Below are positions 8,533 to 17,540 of a stretch of DNA of 64,000 nt, piece by piece. Made by a program: the position numbers and the translations under genes. The notes beneath the pieces are model-generated. The model was not told where the DNA came from and searched no databases. It was given only the letters and a program-made list of their open reading frames with translations. How positions within the stretch are numbered: the stretch's first letter is position 1; each line of letters begins with the position of its first letter. This DNA comes from Saccharibacillus deserti (GTDB lineage: Bacteria > Bacillota > Bacilli > Paenibacillales > Paenibacillaceae). Location: positions 434,001-498,000 of the forward strand of contig NZ_JABJVN010000001.1 of the NCBI RefSeq assembly GCF_013618475.1. Direction: 5' to 3'.

Positions 8533-8793
8533 ATGGCAATCAAGCTCATCAATATCGGCTTCGGGAACATTGTATCGGCCAACCGAATCATTTCCATCGT
8601 AAGCCCGGAATCCGCTCCGATCAAGCGGATCATTCAGGAGGCGCGGGACAGGCACATGCTCATCGACGCAACCTATGGCCGCAGAACGCGCGCCGTCATC
8701 ATTACCGACAGCGACCACGTCATTCTTTCGGCCGTACAGCCGGAGACGGTTGCCCACCGCCTGTCGACCAAAGATGACGATAACGACGAATAA
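8533..8793 (+). CDS. remA: RemA, extracellular matrix regulator
   Basis: An 86-residue DNA-binding protein. It matches RemA (YlzA) across its length ([17 protein letters not shown] at the N-terminus, [16 protein letters not shown] in the middle). In B. subtilis RemA forms rings that wrap DNA and activates biofilm-matrix and osmoprotectant operons. It lies between yicC and gmk, its usual place, with agggggaaaacc before the ATG. The stop is 12 bases from the preferred gmk start. Confidence 0.93.
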   Translation: MAIKLINIGFGNIVSANRIISIVSPESAPIKRIIQEARDRHMLIDATYGRRTRAVIITDSDHVILSAVQPETVAHRLSTKDDDNDE

Positions 8794-8805
8794 ATGGAGA
8801 GAACT

Positions 8806-9378
8806 ATGTCTAAAGGGTTATTGATTGTATTGTCCGGACCGTCGGGAGTCGGAAAAGGTACCGTATGCAGCGCGCTGCGCAAAAGATTGCCGGGACTCGT
8901 TTATTCGGTTTCGGCGACGACCCGTTCGCCCCGTGCGGGCGAGCAGCACGGCGTCAATTATTTTTTCAAAAGCCAGGAAGAATTCCGCAGCATGATCGCG
9001 GGCGACCAACTGCTCGAATATGCGCAGTATGTGGACAACTTCTACGGTACCCCGCGCGACTTCGTCGAGCAGACGATCGAAGCGGGGAACGATATTATTT
9101 TGGAAATCGAAGTGCAGGGAGCGCTCAAAGTCAAGCAGACGTTCCCGGACGGCGTGTTCATTTTCCTGACGCCTCCTTCGATCGAAGAACTGAAAGACCG
9201 GATTGTCGGCCGCGGAACGGAGACGGAATCGGTGATTCATAACCGCTTGTCGGTGGCCGAAGAAGAAATTGCCCTGATGCGTCATTACGATTATTCGGTC
9301 GTCAATGACGAAGTTGACAAAGCCTGCATGCGGATCGAATCGATCATCGTGGCGGAACACTGCCGGATCGTCAAGTAG
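8806..9378 (+). CDS. gmk: Guanylate kinase
   Basis: Converts GMP to GDP with ATP. A 190-residue protein with the P-loop GPSGVGKGT at about residues 11-19, the GMP-binding [18 protein letters not shown] region and [12 protein letters not shown]. An in-frame ATG at 8794 abuts the remA stop but has no ribosome-binding site; the ATG at 8806 has ggagag five bases upstream and gives the usual N-terminus, so it is preferred. Pairing with rpoZ is typical because (p)ppGpp affects both nucleotide supply and polymerase. Confidence 0.95.
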   Translation: MSKGLLIVLSGPSGVGKGTVCSALRKRLPGLVYSVSATTRSPRAGEQHGVNYFFKSQEEFRSMIAGDQLLEYAQYVDNFYGTPRDFVEQTIEAGNDIILEIEVQGALKVKQTFPDGVFIFLTPPSIEELKDRIVGRGTETESVIHNRLSVAEEEIALMRHYDYSVVNDEVDKACMRIESIIVAEHCRIVK

Positions 9379-9471
9379 GCTGCTTTTTTACAACCAGATT
9401 GCCGGAGAACCGGACCGTTTCTTCGAAGCCGCGCTTGCGCGATCCGAAGGAGCACAGAGAGGACGATAAAT

Positions 9472-9711
9472 ATGTTGTATCCTTCCATCGATAAAATCAT
9501 GACCAAAGTAGACAGTAAATATTCCCTGGTAGTCGCGGCGAGCAGACGGGCCAGACAGCTGCGCGAAGGCTCGGAATCGGATATGCCGAACCCGAGATCG
9601 CATAAACAGGTCGGCGTAGCTCTCGAAGAAATCTATAACGACTACCTCAAGATCGAAGCGCGCGACGAAAACGAAGTGGTCGAAGAACAAAAAGGCAAAC
9701 GGAACCTGTAA
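9472..9711 (+). CDS. rpoZ: RNA polymerase omega subunit
   Basis: A 79-residue omega subunit that helps fold and retain beta-prime. The family start MLYPSIDKIMTKVDSKYSLVV and the ASRRARQLREG helix are clear; the C-terminus (EENEVV-type acidic/basic end) is variable in the family. Aggacgataaat precedes the ATG. It follows gmk by 93 bases and is separated from coaBC by a good terminator hairpin. Confidence 0.94.
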   Translation: MLYPSIDKIMTKVDSKYSLVVAASRRARQLREGSESDMPNPRSHKQVGVALEEIYNDYLKIEARDENEVVEEQKGKRNL

Positions 9712-9782
9712 GGTTCCCTGCTGCGAGATCCGGCGGCTCCGGCCGACCGTACAGACCGAAATAAATCGCAAGGCTCCATCTT

Positions 9783-9811
9783 TAACAACCGATAAGGTTG
9801 TTATTTTTTTT
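9783..9811 (+). terminator. Terminator or attenuator between rpoZ and coaBC
   Basis: TAACAACC (9783-9790) pairs perfectly with GGTTGTTA (9796-9803) around GATAA, followed by eight T residues. The next ribosome-binding site (agaaggagg) starts only a few bases later, so the element sits tightly between two genes usually thought of as one operon. Confidence 0.8.
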
Positions 9812-9829
9812 CAGAAGGAGGAATAAGGC

Positions 9830-11257
9830 ATGTTAAACGGAAAAAAAATTCTGCTCGGCGTGACCGGCGGCATTGCGGCTTACAAAGCCGCGACGCTGTG
9901 CAGCCAGCTGGTCAAAGCGGGAGCGGAAGTTCAGGTCATTATGACGCAGTCGGCGCAGCGGTTTATTCCGGCGCTGACGCTGCAGGTATTGACGCACAGT
10001 CCGGTGCATACGGATACTTTCGAAGAACGCAATCCGAAAGTCGTGAACCATATCGACCTGGCGGATTGGGCCGACCTGGTTCTGATTGCGCCAGCAACGG
10101 CGAACAGTATCGCCAAGCTGGCACACGGGCTTGCCGACGATATGCTGTCCACTACGCTGCTTGCGGTAACGGCTCCGGTGATGGTCGCTCCGGCGATGAA
10201 CGTGCATATGTACACGCATCCCGCCGTTGTAAGCAATATGCGGACCCTGACAGACCGCGGCGTCATGATGATCGAGCCGGGGGACGGAATGCTCGCCTGC
10301 GGGTATGTCGGCAAAGGACGCCTGGAAGAACCGGAGACGATCGTAGAAGTGCTGCGGCAGTTTTTTGCGCGGCGCGAAGCGGGCAACCGGGTGTCGCCGA
10401 CAGCGGCTGCGGTTTCTCCCGGGGCTTCGGAAGCTGCCTTTTCGGATCCCGGTCCCGAGCCGTTCTTCGCGGCGCCCGATGCCGGGGATATTGGGGGAGA
10501 GACGCTGTTTGCGACCGCGGGAGGCGCTTCGGAATTCGGTCTTGCGGGCAGCGGAGCGATTTCCGCTTCATCGTCCAAACCGGCCGAGCCCAACGGTCCT
10601 TTGGCGGGGCGGAAAGTCGTCGTGACGGCAGGCGGAACGATCGAGCGCATCGATCCGGTCCGCTATATCACCAACGACTCCTCCGGCAAAATGGGAGCCG
10701 CGTTGGCCCAGGCCGCACGCGATCTGGGAGCCGAGGTCAAGCTGATCGCGGGAAAAGTGCAGATTCCGCTGCCGACGGGCGTGGATATCGTCCGGATCGA
10801 GTCGGCGGAAGATCTGTACGAGGCCTGCCTGGGCGAGTGGCCCGATACCGACATGCTGATTATGGCCGCGGCCGTAGCCGATTACCGCCCGAAATCGAGC
10901 GCGCGGCAAAAAATCAAAAAAAGCGAAGAAAAAATGGCGCTTGAACTGGTTAAAACCGTCGATGTGCTGCAGACGCTGGGTGCGCAAAAAGAGCATCAGT
11001 TCCTGATCGGGTTTGCCGCGGAAACGCACGATCTCAAAACGTACGCCGCCGAGAAGCTCCAGCGCAAAAATTGCGATATGCTGGTTGCCAACGATGTGAC
11101 CCGTTCGGGAGCCGGATTCGGTTCGGATACGAATATCGTGCATTTGTTCGGGCCCGAAGGCCTGATCGCCGACCTGCCTAAACTGTCCAAATACGAAGCG
11201 GCCCGGGAAATTCTGCTCGAGGCTTCGCGCCGTATGGGACAGGGAGAGCTGCGATGA
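9830..11257 (+). CDS. coaBC: CoaBC, phosphopantothenoylcysteine decarboxylase/synthetase
   Basis: Bifunctional coenzyme A enzyme (Dfp): the C-terminal CoaB part joins cysteine to 4'-phosphopantothenate using CTP, and the N-terminal flavoprotein CoaC part decarboxylates the product. CoaC motifs are GVTGGIAAYKAA (about 8-19) and the PAMN of VAPAMNVHMY (about 121). CoaB begins near residue 255 (GRKVVVTAGGT, then YITNDSSGKMG). At 475 residues it is about 70 longer than usual because of an Ala/Ser/Gly/Pro-rich linker at about 186-255. The stop overlaps the priA start (ATGA). Confidence 0.94.
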   Translation: MLNGKKILLGVTGGIAAYKAATLCSQLVKAGAEVQVIMTQSAQRFIPALTLQVLTHSPVHTDTFEERNPKVVNHIDLADWADLVLIAPATANSIAKLAHGLADDMLSTTLLAVTAPVMVAPAMNVHMYTHPAVVSNMRTLTDRGVMMIEPGDGMLACGYVGKGRLEEPETIVEVLRQFFARREAGNRVSPTAAAVSPGASEAAFSDPGPEPFFAAPDAGDIGGETLFATAGGASEFGLAGSGAISASSSKPAEPNGPLAGRKVVVTAGGTIERIDPVRYITNDSSGKMGAALAQAARDLGAEVKLIAGKVQIPLPTGVDIVRIESAEDLYEACLGEWPDTDMLIMAAAVADYRPKSSARQKIKKSEEKMALELVKTVDVLQTLGAQKEHQFLIGFAAETHDLKTYAAEKLQRKNCDMLVANDVTRSGAGFGSDTNIVHLFGPEGLIADLPKLSKYEAAREILLEASRRMGQGELR

Positions 11258-13827
11258 ATTTTGCTCGTGTGATTGTGGACGTTCCGGTGCGGGCGGTCAG
11301 CCGGCCGTTCGACTACCGGATTCCGCCGGAAATGCAGGAATGGATCGCAGTCGGCAGCCGGGTCGGCGTGCCGTTCGGCGGACGTACCGTTCAAGGGTTT
11401 GTGGTGGGATTGTCGGATGAGAGCGAATATAAACACGGACGAATCAAAGCGATCCGCGAACTGCTTGACCTGGTGCCTCCGCTGCCGGAAGATCTGGTCG
11501 AGCTTGGAAGCTGGATTGCGGACAAATACGCCTGTCATAAATCGACGGCGCTTCAGCTTATGATTCCCGCCGCGCTCAAAGGCAAAGCCGAGCGTTTTAT
11601 TCATGCGGTCCGGAAGCCGGAAGGCGAAGAAGAAGAGCAGGAGATCGGGCGTCTGATCGAAGAACTGCCGGAAGACGGCGGGGAATTGTCGCTGTTCGGC
11701 GGATCTTCCGCGGTCGATGTGTCTTCGGCCCGGGAAATTCTGGAATATGTAAGAAACCGGGGACAAGTCAAAGCCGAACAGCTCCGGCAGAGTTTTCCCG
11801 GACGGGAAAAAGCCGTGCAGGCGCTCATCAAGGGCGGATTGCTGTTTGAAAGCCAGGAAATCCGCGACCGGATGGGCCGCAAAACGGTCAAAACCGTGGT
11901 CGTAAACGTCGATGCGCAGCGGGCCGCGGAAGAACTGGAACATTTCCCTGCGCGGGCCAAAAAGCAAAAAGAAATTTTTGCTTTTCTTGTGGAGCTGGGC
12001 ATTCCGATGCCGCAAAAAGAAGTACTGAGCGTGCTTGGCGTAACGGCAAGCGCGATCAAGTCGCTCGAAGACAAAGGGCTGGTCCGGCTCGAAGACGTGG
12101 AAGTATTCCGCGATCCGTACGAAGGCCGCGATTTCAAACCGAGTATCGCGCCCAAGCTGACCGACGAGCAGCAGCAGGTCTACGACGCCGTGATACAACG
12201 GCTGAATGCCCGCAGGGAAGGGGTCTTCCTGCTGCACGGGATCACCGGCAGCGGCAAGACGGAGGTATATCTGCAGTCGATCGAACGCTGCATTGCGCAG
12301 CAGCGCCAGGCGATCGTACTGGTCCCCGAGATCTCGCTGACCCCCCAGATGGTCGAGCGGTTCAAAAGCCGGTTCGGCTCCAAAGTCGCCGTGATGCACA
12401 GCCGGTTGTCCGGCGGGGAACGGTACGATGAATGGCGCAAGATTCGCGAAGGCCGGGTACAGGTGGCGATCGGAGCGCGTTCGGCTATTTTTGCCCCGTT
12501 CAAAGACATCGGTCTGATCGTGATGGACGAAGAACACGAATCTTCGTACAAGCAGGAAGAAAGCCCGAAATACCATGCTCGAAATGTAGCCGTCAAAAGA
12601 GCCGAGCAGCATAATGCGGTCGTCATTCTCGGCTCGGCGACCCCGTCGCTTGAGACGTATCATGCGGCCCGTTCGCAAAGCGATCCGCATTTCTCTCCGA
12701 TCCTGACCGAAATTTCGCTTCGTGCGCTGGGCAGTTCGCTGCCGGGCGTCAACATTATCGATATGCGGGAAGAATTGAAAGAAGGCAATCGTTCCATGTT
12801 CAGCCGGGATCTGCACAAAGCGATCGAGCAGCGGCTTGAACGCGGAGAGCAGACGGTTCTGCTGCTCAATCGGCGCGGCTATTCGACCTTCGTCATGTGC
12901 CGTACATGCGGCTATGTGGCGGAATGTCCGAACTGCGATATCTCGCTGACGTATCACCAACGTTCCAACAACCTGCGCTGCCATTACTGCGGCCACGCCG
13001 AGACGGTTCCCGAGACTTGTCCGGAATGCGGAAGCGAGCATATCCGCTATTTCGGGACGGGTACCCAGCGGGTCGAAGAAGAACTGGCCAAGCTGTTCCC
13101 GGCGATCCGGGTCGTACGGATGGATGTGGATACGACAAGCGAGAAAGGCTCCCACGAGAAGCTGCTGCAGAAATTCCGCGACAAAAAAGCGGATGTTCTG
13201 CTCGGTACGCAGATGGTCGCAAAAGGACTGGATTTCCCGGATGTGACGCTGGTGGGCGTGATTGCCGCGGATTCGGCTCTGAATCTGCCCGACTTTCGCG
13301 CCGGCGAAAAAACGTTCCAGCTGCTGACCCAGGTGGCCGGCCGGGCCGGGCGGCATCATCTGCCGGGCGAAGTGTTTATCCAGTCTTACAATCCGGAGCA
13401 TTATTCGATCATCCATGCTTCGAAGCACGATTACCATTCTTTTGTGCGCGAAGAGCTGGGGCACCGGAGAAAACTCGGATATCCGCCGTACTGCCGGTTG
13501 ATCCTGGTTACTTTTTCGCACGAGCAGCTTCCGGTCGTCGTCCGCATGGCCGAGAATTATGCGGCGATGGTCAAAGAGAAAGCGCAGGCCCGGGGATGGT
13601 TGGCCCGAATGGACAAATTGGCTCCGAACGTACTGGACCTGCTGGGTCCTATCGCGTCGCCGATCCCCCGGATCAAAAATAGATACCGGTTTCAATGTAT
13701 GATAAAATGGCGTGGAGAAATGGACGCTGCCCTGTTGGCGCGGGAAATCGCGGATGAACTGGAAGATACGGCGAAAGAGCAGGAGCTGCTGATCAGCATC
13801 GACGTCGATCCCCAGGTCATGATGTGA
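11254..13827 (+). CDS. priA: Primosomal helicase PriA
   Basis: An 857-residue 3'-to-5' superfamily 2 helicase that restarts collapsed replication forks by loading the replicative helicase. The N-terminal 3'-DNA-end binding domain (ARVIVDVPVRAVSRPFDYRIP), Walker A GITGSGKTEVY (about 330), DEEH box, four zinc-binding Cys pairs (CRTCGY, CPNCD, CHYCGH, CPECGS, about 550-590) and the C-terminal helicase lobe are all present. It overlaps coaBC by four bases and lies upstream of def-fmt as in Bacillus. Confidence 0.96.
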   Translation: MNFARVIVDVPVRAVSRPFDYRIPPEMQEWIAVGSRVGVPFGGRTVQGFVVGLSDESEYKHGRIKAIRELLDLVPPLPEDLVELGSWIADKYACHKSTALQLMIPAALKGKAERFIHAVRKPEGEEEEQEIGRLIEELPEDGGELSLFGGSSAVDVSSAREILEYVRNRGQVKAEQLRQSFPGREKAVQALIKGGLLFESQEIRDRMGRKTVKTVVVNVDAQRAAEELEHFPARAKKQKEIFAFLVELGIPMPQKEVLSVLGVTASAIKSLEDKGLVRLEDVEVFRDPYEGRDFKPSIAPKLTDEQQQVYDAVIQRLNARREGVFLLHGITGSGKTEVYLQSIERCIAQQRQAIVLVPEISLTPQMVERFKSRFGSKVAVMHSRLSGGERYDEWRKIREGRVQVAIGARSAIFAPFKDIGLIVMDEEHESSYKQEESPKYHARNVAVKRAEQHNAVVILGSATPSLETYHAARSQSDPHFSPILTEISLRALGSSLPGVNIIDMREELKEGNRSMFSRDLHKAIEQRLERGEQTVLLLNRRGYSTFVMCRTCGYVAECPNCDISLTYHQRSNNLRCHYCGHAETVPETCPECGSEHIRYFGTGTQRVEEELAKLFPAIRVVRMDVDTTSEKGSHEKLLQKFRDKKADVLLGTQMVAKGLDFPDVTLVGVIAADSALNLPDFRAGEKTFQLLTQVAGRAGRHHLPGEVFIQSYNPEHYSIIHASKHDYHSFVREELGHRRKLGYPPYCRLILVTFSHEQLPVVVRMAENYAAMVKEKAQARGWLARMDKLAPNVLDLLGPIASPIPRIKNRYRFQCMIKWRGEMDAALLAREIADELEDTAKEQELLISIDVDPQVMM

Positions 13828-13903
13828 CGCGGTCCTCCGCGTCTTTTTCATGGACGGACAGCAGCTGCAGCGGCTAATACAGCTTCAAGGAAGGTGCTAG
13901 GCA

Positions 13904-14386
13904 ATGGCTATTCGATTGATTGTAACGGAGCCCGACGAGGTTCTGCACAAAAAAGCAAAAGAAGTCACGAAAATAACGCCCAACGTGCAAAAGCTGGTCG
14001 GGGATATGGCGGACACGATGTACGACGCGCAGGGTGTCGGATTGGCGGCCCCGCAGGTAGGCATTCCGAAGCGGATTATCGTGATCGACGTCGGGGACGA
14101 GAACGGCCTGATCGGCATGATCAATCCCGAAATTATAGAGCGCGAAGGCGAACAGTTCGGCCCGGAAGGCTGCTTGAGTATTCCCGGCCTGAACGGCGAT
14201 GTGCGGCGGTCCATGACGGTGACGGTCAAAGGCCTGAATCGGGACGGAGAAGAGTTCACCGTAACGGGAAGCGGTCTGCTGGCCCGCGCGTTCCAGCATG
14301 AGATCGATCATCTGGACGGGGTACTGTTTACCGATGTGGCGGAACATATTTATAAACCGGGCCAGGAAAGTGCGGCAAAGGAGTGA
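13904..14386 (+). CDS. def: Peptide deformylase
   Basis: Removes the N-formyl group from nascent proteins. A 160-residue enzyme with the three family motifs: GVGLAAPQVG (about 44-53), EGCLS (Cys metal ligand, about 88) and QHEIDHLDG (two His ligands and catalytic Glu, about 132). Aaggtgctaggca precedes the ATG. It is immediately followed by fmt, whose ribosome-binding site lies inside the def stop region, so formylation and deformylation enzymes are made together. Confidence 0.96.
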   Translation: MAIRLIVTEPDEVLHKKAKEVTKITPNVQKLVGDMADTMYDAQGVGLAAPQVGIPKRIIVIDVGDENGLIGMINPEIIEREGEQFGPEGCLSIPGLNGDVRRSMTVTVKGLNRDGEEFTVTGSGLLARAFQHEIDHLDGVLFTDVAEHIYKPGQESAAKE

Positions 14387-14391
14387 ATGAA

Positions 14392-15333
14392 ATGAAAAGA
14401 ATCGTATTTATGGGTACCCCGCAGTTTGCGGTATCGTGTCTGGAAGCGCTGCTGGAAAGCGAATGCAATGTGGTGGCGGTCGTTACCCAGCCGGATCGTC
14501 CTCAGGGTCGAAAAAAGGTGCTGACTCCGTCGCCCGTCAAAGAAGCGGCGCTGAAGCTTCATCTGCCGGTTCTGCAGCCGGAACGTATGCGCAGCAAGGA
14601 AGCGGTCGAAGAATTGGCTTCGTTCCATCCCGATCTGATCGTAACGGCGGCCTACGGCCAGATTCTGCCGAAATCGCTGCTGGAAGTCCCGGAACTCGGC
14701 TGCGTCAATGTGCACGGCTCGCTGCTTCCGGCTTACCGGGGCGGAGCCCCGATTCAGCGTGCGATCATCAACGGCGAGCCCAAGACGGGCATTACGCTCA
14801 TGTATATGGCGGAAGGCCTGGATACCGGCGATATGATCGCAAAAACGGAAATCGAGATTACGGACGAAGATACTTCCGGTACATTGTTCGAGAAAATGGG
14901 CGAAGCCGGAGCCTCTTTGTTGAAAAAAGAACTGCCGCGTCTGCTCGAAAGCCGCGTTCAAGCCGAGCCGCAGAATGAAGAGCTGGCTTCTTACGCGCCG
15001 AATCTGACCCGCGACGACGAGCGCATCGACTGGACGCGTTCGCCGCGCGACATATTCAACCAGGTCCGGGGATTGTCTCCTTTTTCCGGCGGGTATACGC
15101 TGTGGAACGAGGAAGTGTTCAAAGTATGGGAAATCGAACGTCCGGAAGAAAACGGCCCCGAAGCGGGAGCCGCTCCGGGAACGGTGCTTGATATTAATCA
15201 TAAAGCAATCGTCGTAGCTTGCGGAGGAGGCGCTGTGCGCCTGACGAAGGTACAGCCGGCCGGCAAAAAAGCGATGCCGGTGTCCGACTTTGTCCGCGGT
15301 ACGGCGATGCAGGCAGGGGCGGTGCTCGGATGA
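14392..15333 (+). CDS. fmt: Methionyl-tRNA formyltransferase
   Basis: Transfers a formyl group from 10-formyl-THF to initiator Met-tRNA. A 313-residue protein with N-terminal formyltransferase domain (RIVFMGTPQFA, catalytic region NVHGSLLPAYRGGAPIQRAI around 105-125) and C-terminal tRNA-binding OB-like domain. ATG 14392 is preferred over the GTG at 14383 because aaggag (14378-14383) then has normal spacing. Its last four bases overlap the rsmB start. Confidence 0.95.
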   Translation: MKRIVFMGTPQFAVSCLEALLESECNVVAVVTQPDRPQGRKKVLTPSPVKEAALKLHLPVLQPERMRSKEAVEELASFHPDLIVTAAYGQILPKSLLEVPELGCVNVHGSLLPAYRGGAPIQRAIINGEPKTGITLMYMAEGLDTGDMIAKTEIEITDEDTSGTLFEKMGEAGASLLKKELPRLLESRVQAEPQNEELASYAPNLTRDDERIDWTRSPRDIFNQVRGLSPFSGGYTLWNEEVFKVWEIERPEENGPEAGAAPGTVLDINHKAIVVACGGGAVRLTKVQPAGKKAMPVSDFVRGTAMQAGAVLG

Positions 15334-17264
15334 GCGAAGAAAAAGGGAACGGGAAACGCACGGAAAACCAAGGGATCCGCATGTTTGGAGGCGGAACAAA
15401 ACCTTCGGGCGGTTTCGATCCGAACAAACCGGCCGAACGGCCAAAAGCGTCCGACAGCAAAAAGCCGACGGACCGCAAAAAAAGCGGAGACCGCAAAAAA
15501 ACGACTGAACTCGGTCGGAATGCAAGCGGAGCAACCAAGCGGATTGCGGCCAAGAACGGCGGCGCGGCCAAACCCGCCGGTACGTCAAAACCCTCCTCTC
15601 CTTCGGGCCGCGCAGCGGGAAGCCGAACGGCTTCCAAACCGCAGAATGCGCCGGCGGCGGCCAAGCCGTTCAAAGCCGCCGCAGGTCCGAAATCCGCAGG
15701 ATCGGCCGAAATCGGCCGATCCCCATCTTCCGCCAGCGCTCCGGCGAAGACAGAGAACCGCAGCCGGCCGACAAGCGCATCCGAGCGGATTGCGGCCAAG
15801 AAAGAGCCTATTTCCGCGAAGCGGCCGCCTGCCGCTTCGCAAGAGCGCGGGAAGAGTGCCGCTCCCGCTCCTGCCAAGGCTGCAGCCCCAAGCGGAGGGT
15901 TTCAGCCGCGCAGACGCAAGGTCCAGTTGACGGCGCGCGAAGTTGCGCTCAATGTGCTGACCGGTGTCGAGGAGAATAATGCCTACAGCAATCTGCTGCT
16001 GAACCGTTCACTCCAGCAGGCGGAACTGAGCCCGGCCGACGCGGGGCTTGCCACGGAGCTGGTCTACGGAACGATCGCCCGCCAGGCGACGCTGGATTAC
16101 TTCCTGAATTTCTTCATCAAAAGCGGCGTCAAACGCCTGAATCCCTGGGTGCGCAGCCTCGTGCGGATGTCTCTGTACCAAATCCGTTATCTGGACCGGA
16201 TTCCGGCCCATGCGGCGGTAAACGAAGCGGTAGAGATTGCCAAGAAAAGAGGCCATTCGGGGATTTCTTCGATGATCAACGGCGTGCTTCGCAGCGCGCT
16301 GCGCGAAGGCGAAACTTTGTCCTTTCCGGATGATCTGCCTACGGCCGAGCGTATCGCGCTGCAGCATTCGCATCCGCAGTGGCTCGTCGAACGCTGGATT
16401 GTCCAATACGGCGAAGAAACGGCGGAAGCGATCTGCGCGTCGAACAACGAAGCGCCGAAGACGAGTATTCGCGTCAATACGCTGAGAATGAACCGCGACG
16501 AACTGCTGCGCGAACTGGAAGCCGAAGGCCGAAGCGTCCGCGCTTCCGAGCTTGCGGAGCCGGGCGTTATCGTCGAAAGCGGGGGCAACATGGCGAACGA
16601 CCATCTGTACCGCGACGGCCGCTTCAGTATTCAGGACGAGAGCTCTATGCTCGTAGCCGAAGCGCTGGCGCCGGAACCGGGCATGAGCGTGCTCGACTGC
16701 TGCGCCGCACCGGGCGGCAAGACGGCCCATATCGCCGAGAAGATGGGCAACCGGGGCCGTATTGTCGCCAACGATCTGCACGAGCACAAGCAGGGATTGA
16801 TCGCCGAGCAGGCGGAACGGCTTGGTCTGACTTGTATCGAGACGAGTGTCGGCGATGCCATGTCGCTGAAAGATCGCTTCGAGGCGGCATCTTTTGACCG
16901 GGTGCTGCTTGATGCACCATGCTCGGGCTTCGGCGTAATCCGGCGCAAGCCCGATCTGCGCTGGGCGAAGACGCCAGAGGATACGGCTTCCATCGCGAAA
17001 CTGCAGCGGCAGATGTTGGCCGCCGTGGCCGGGCTGGTCAAGCCGGGAGGCATTCTCGTATACAGTACGTGCACGATCGAACGGGAAGAAAATCAGCGTG
17101 CGGTTGCGGAGTTCCTGCGCGATCATGCGGAGTTTGTGGCCGAACCTTTCGAAGCGGCTGCTCTGAACGGCATGCCTCAAGCAGGCGGAGCGGGTGTACA
17201 AATTCTGCCGAACCAGTTCGGTTCGGACGGATTCTATATCGCCAGACTGCGCCGCAGAGGGTAG
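15330..17264 (+). CDS. rsmB: 16S rRNA (cytosine-967-C5) methyltransferase RsmB with long N-terminal extension
   Basis: Methylates C967 of 16S rRNA using SAM. From about residue 198 (QLTAREVALNVLTGVEENN) the protein follows RsmB: a NusB-like RNA-binding domain, then a Rossmann methyltransferase with DCCAAPGGKTAHIA and the catalytic DAPCSGFGVIRR and YSTCT cysteines. That part is the normal 447 residues. The first ~195 residues are an extra low-complexity region rich in Lys, Pro, Ala, Ser and Gly with repeated KPS/AAK-like stretches, probably disordered. The start overlaps the fmt stop (GATGAG). Confidence 0.93.
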   Translation: MSEEKGNGKRTENQGIRMFGGGTKPSGGFDPNKPAERPKASDSKKPTDRKKSGDRKKTTELGRNASGATKRIAAKNGGAAKPAGTSKPSSPSGRAAGSRTASKPQNAPAAAKPFKAAAGPKSAGSAEIGRSPSSASAPAKTENRSRPTSASERIAAKKEPISAKRPPAASQERGKSAAPAPAKAAAPSGGFQPRRRKVQLTAREVALNVLTGVEENNAYSNLLLNRSLQQAELSPADAGLATELVYGTIARQATLDYFLNFFIKSGVKRLNPWVRSLVRMSLYQIRYLDRIPAHAAVNEAVEIAKKRGHSGISSMINGVLRSALREGETLSFPDDLPTAERIALQHSHPQWLVERWIVQYGEETAEAICASNNEAPKTSIRVNTLRMNRDELLRELEAEGRSVRASELAEPGVIVESGGNMANDHLYRDGRFSIQDESSMLVAEALAPEPGMSVLDCCAAPGGKTAHIAEKMGNRGRIVANDLHEHKQGLIAEQAERLGLTCIETSVGDAMSLKDRFEAASFDRVLLDAPCSGFGVIRRKPDLRWAKTPEDTASIAKLQRQMLAAVAGLVKPGGILVYSTCTIEREENQRAVAEFLRDHAEFVAEPFEAAALNGMPQAGGAGVQILPNQFGSDGFYIARLRRRG

Positions 17265-17399
17265 TTTCAAGCGAAGAAGGATAACCGGAACGAAAGGGGA
17301 GAGCCATTCGTCCACCGTATATCGCTTCTCCGAACGGTCCCGGCCTTTTCGTTTTTTATCTCATTTGCGCATGGATCGGCTGTCATTTTCCGATAACAG

Positions 17400-17449
17400 A
17401 GAGGAACCTCTGCCGAAGCCCGAACCGGGCCGGAAGGGGTTCCTCTTTA
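17400..17449 (+). terminator. Terminator after rsmB
   Basis: AGAGGAACC (17400-17408) pairs with GGTTCCTCT (17438-17446); an inner GCCCG-AA-CCGGGC hairpin fills the loop; TTT follows. It separates the priA-def-fmt-rsmB group from rlmN. Confidence 0.7.
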
Positions 17450-17540
17450 GCATGAACGGCTTTTGTGCTAATATAGATAAGATGGAAATCGATAAAGTCA
17501 ACAAAATCTATAAATCAACGAACAGGGGATAACCGACAAC

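Noticed and set aside
10996-13851. 951-codon open frame on the minus strand
   Set aside because: It is the antisense shadow of priA, caused by strong third-position bias; it shows no domain and no ribosome-binding site.
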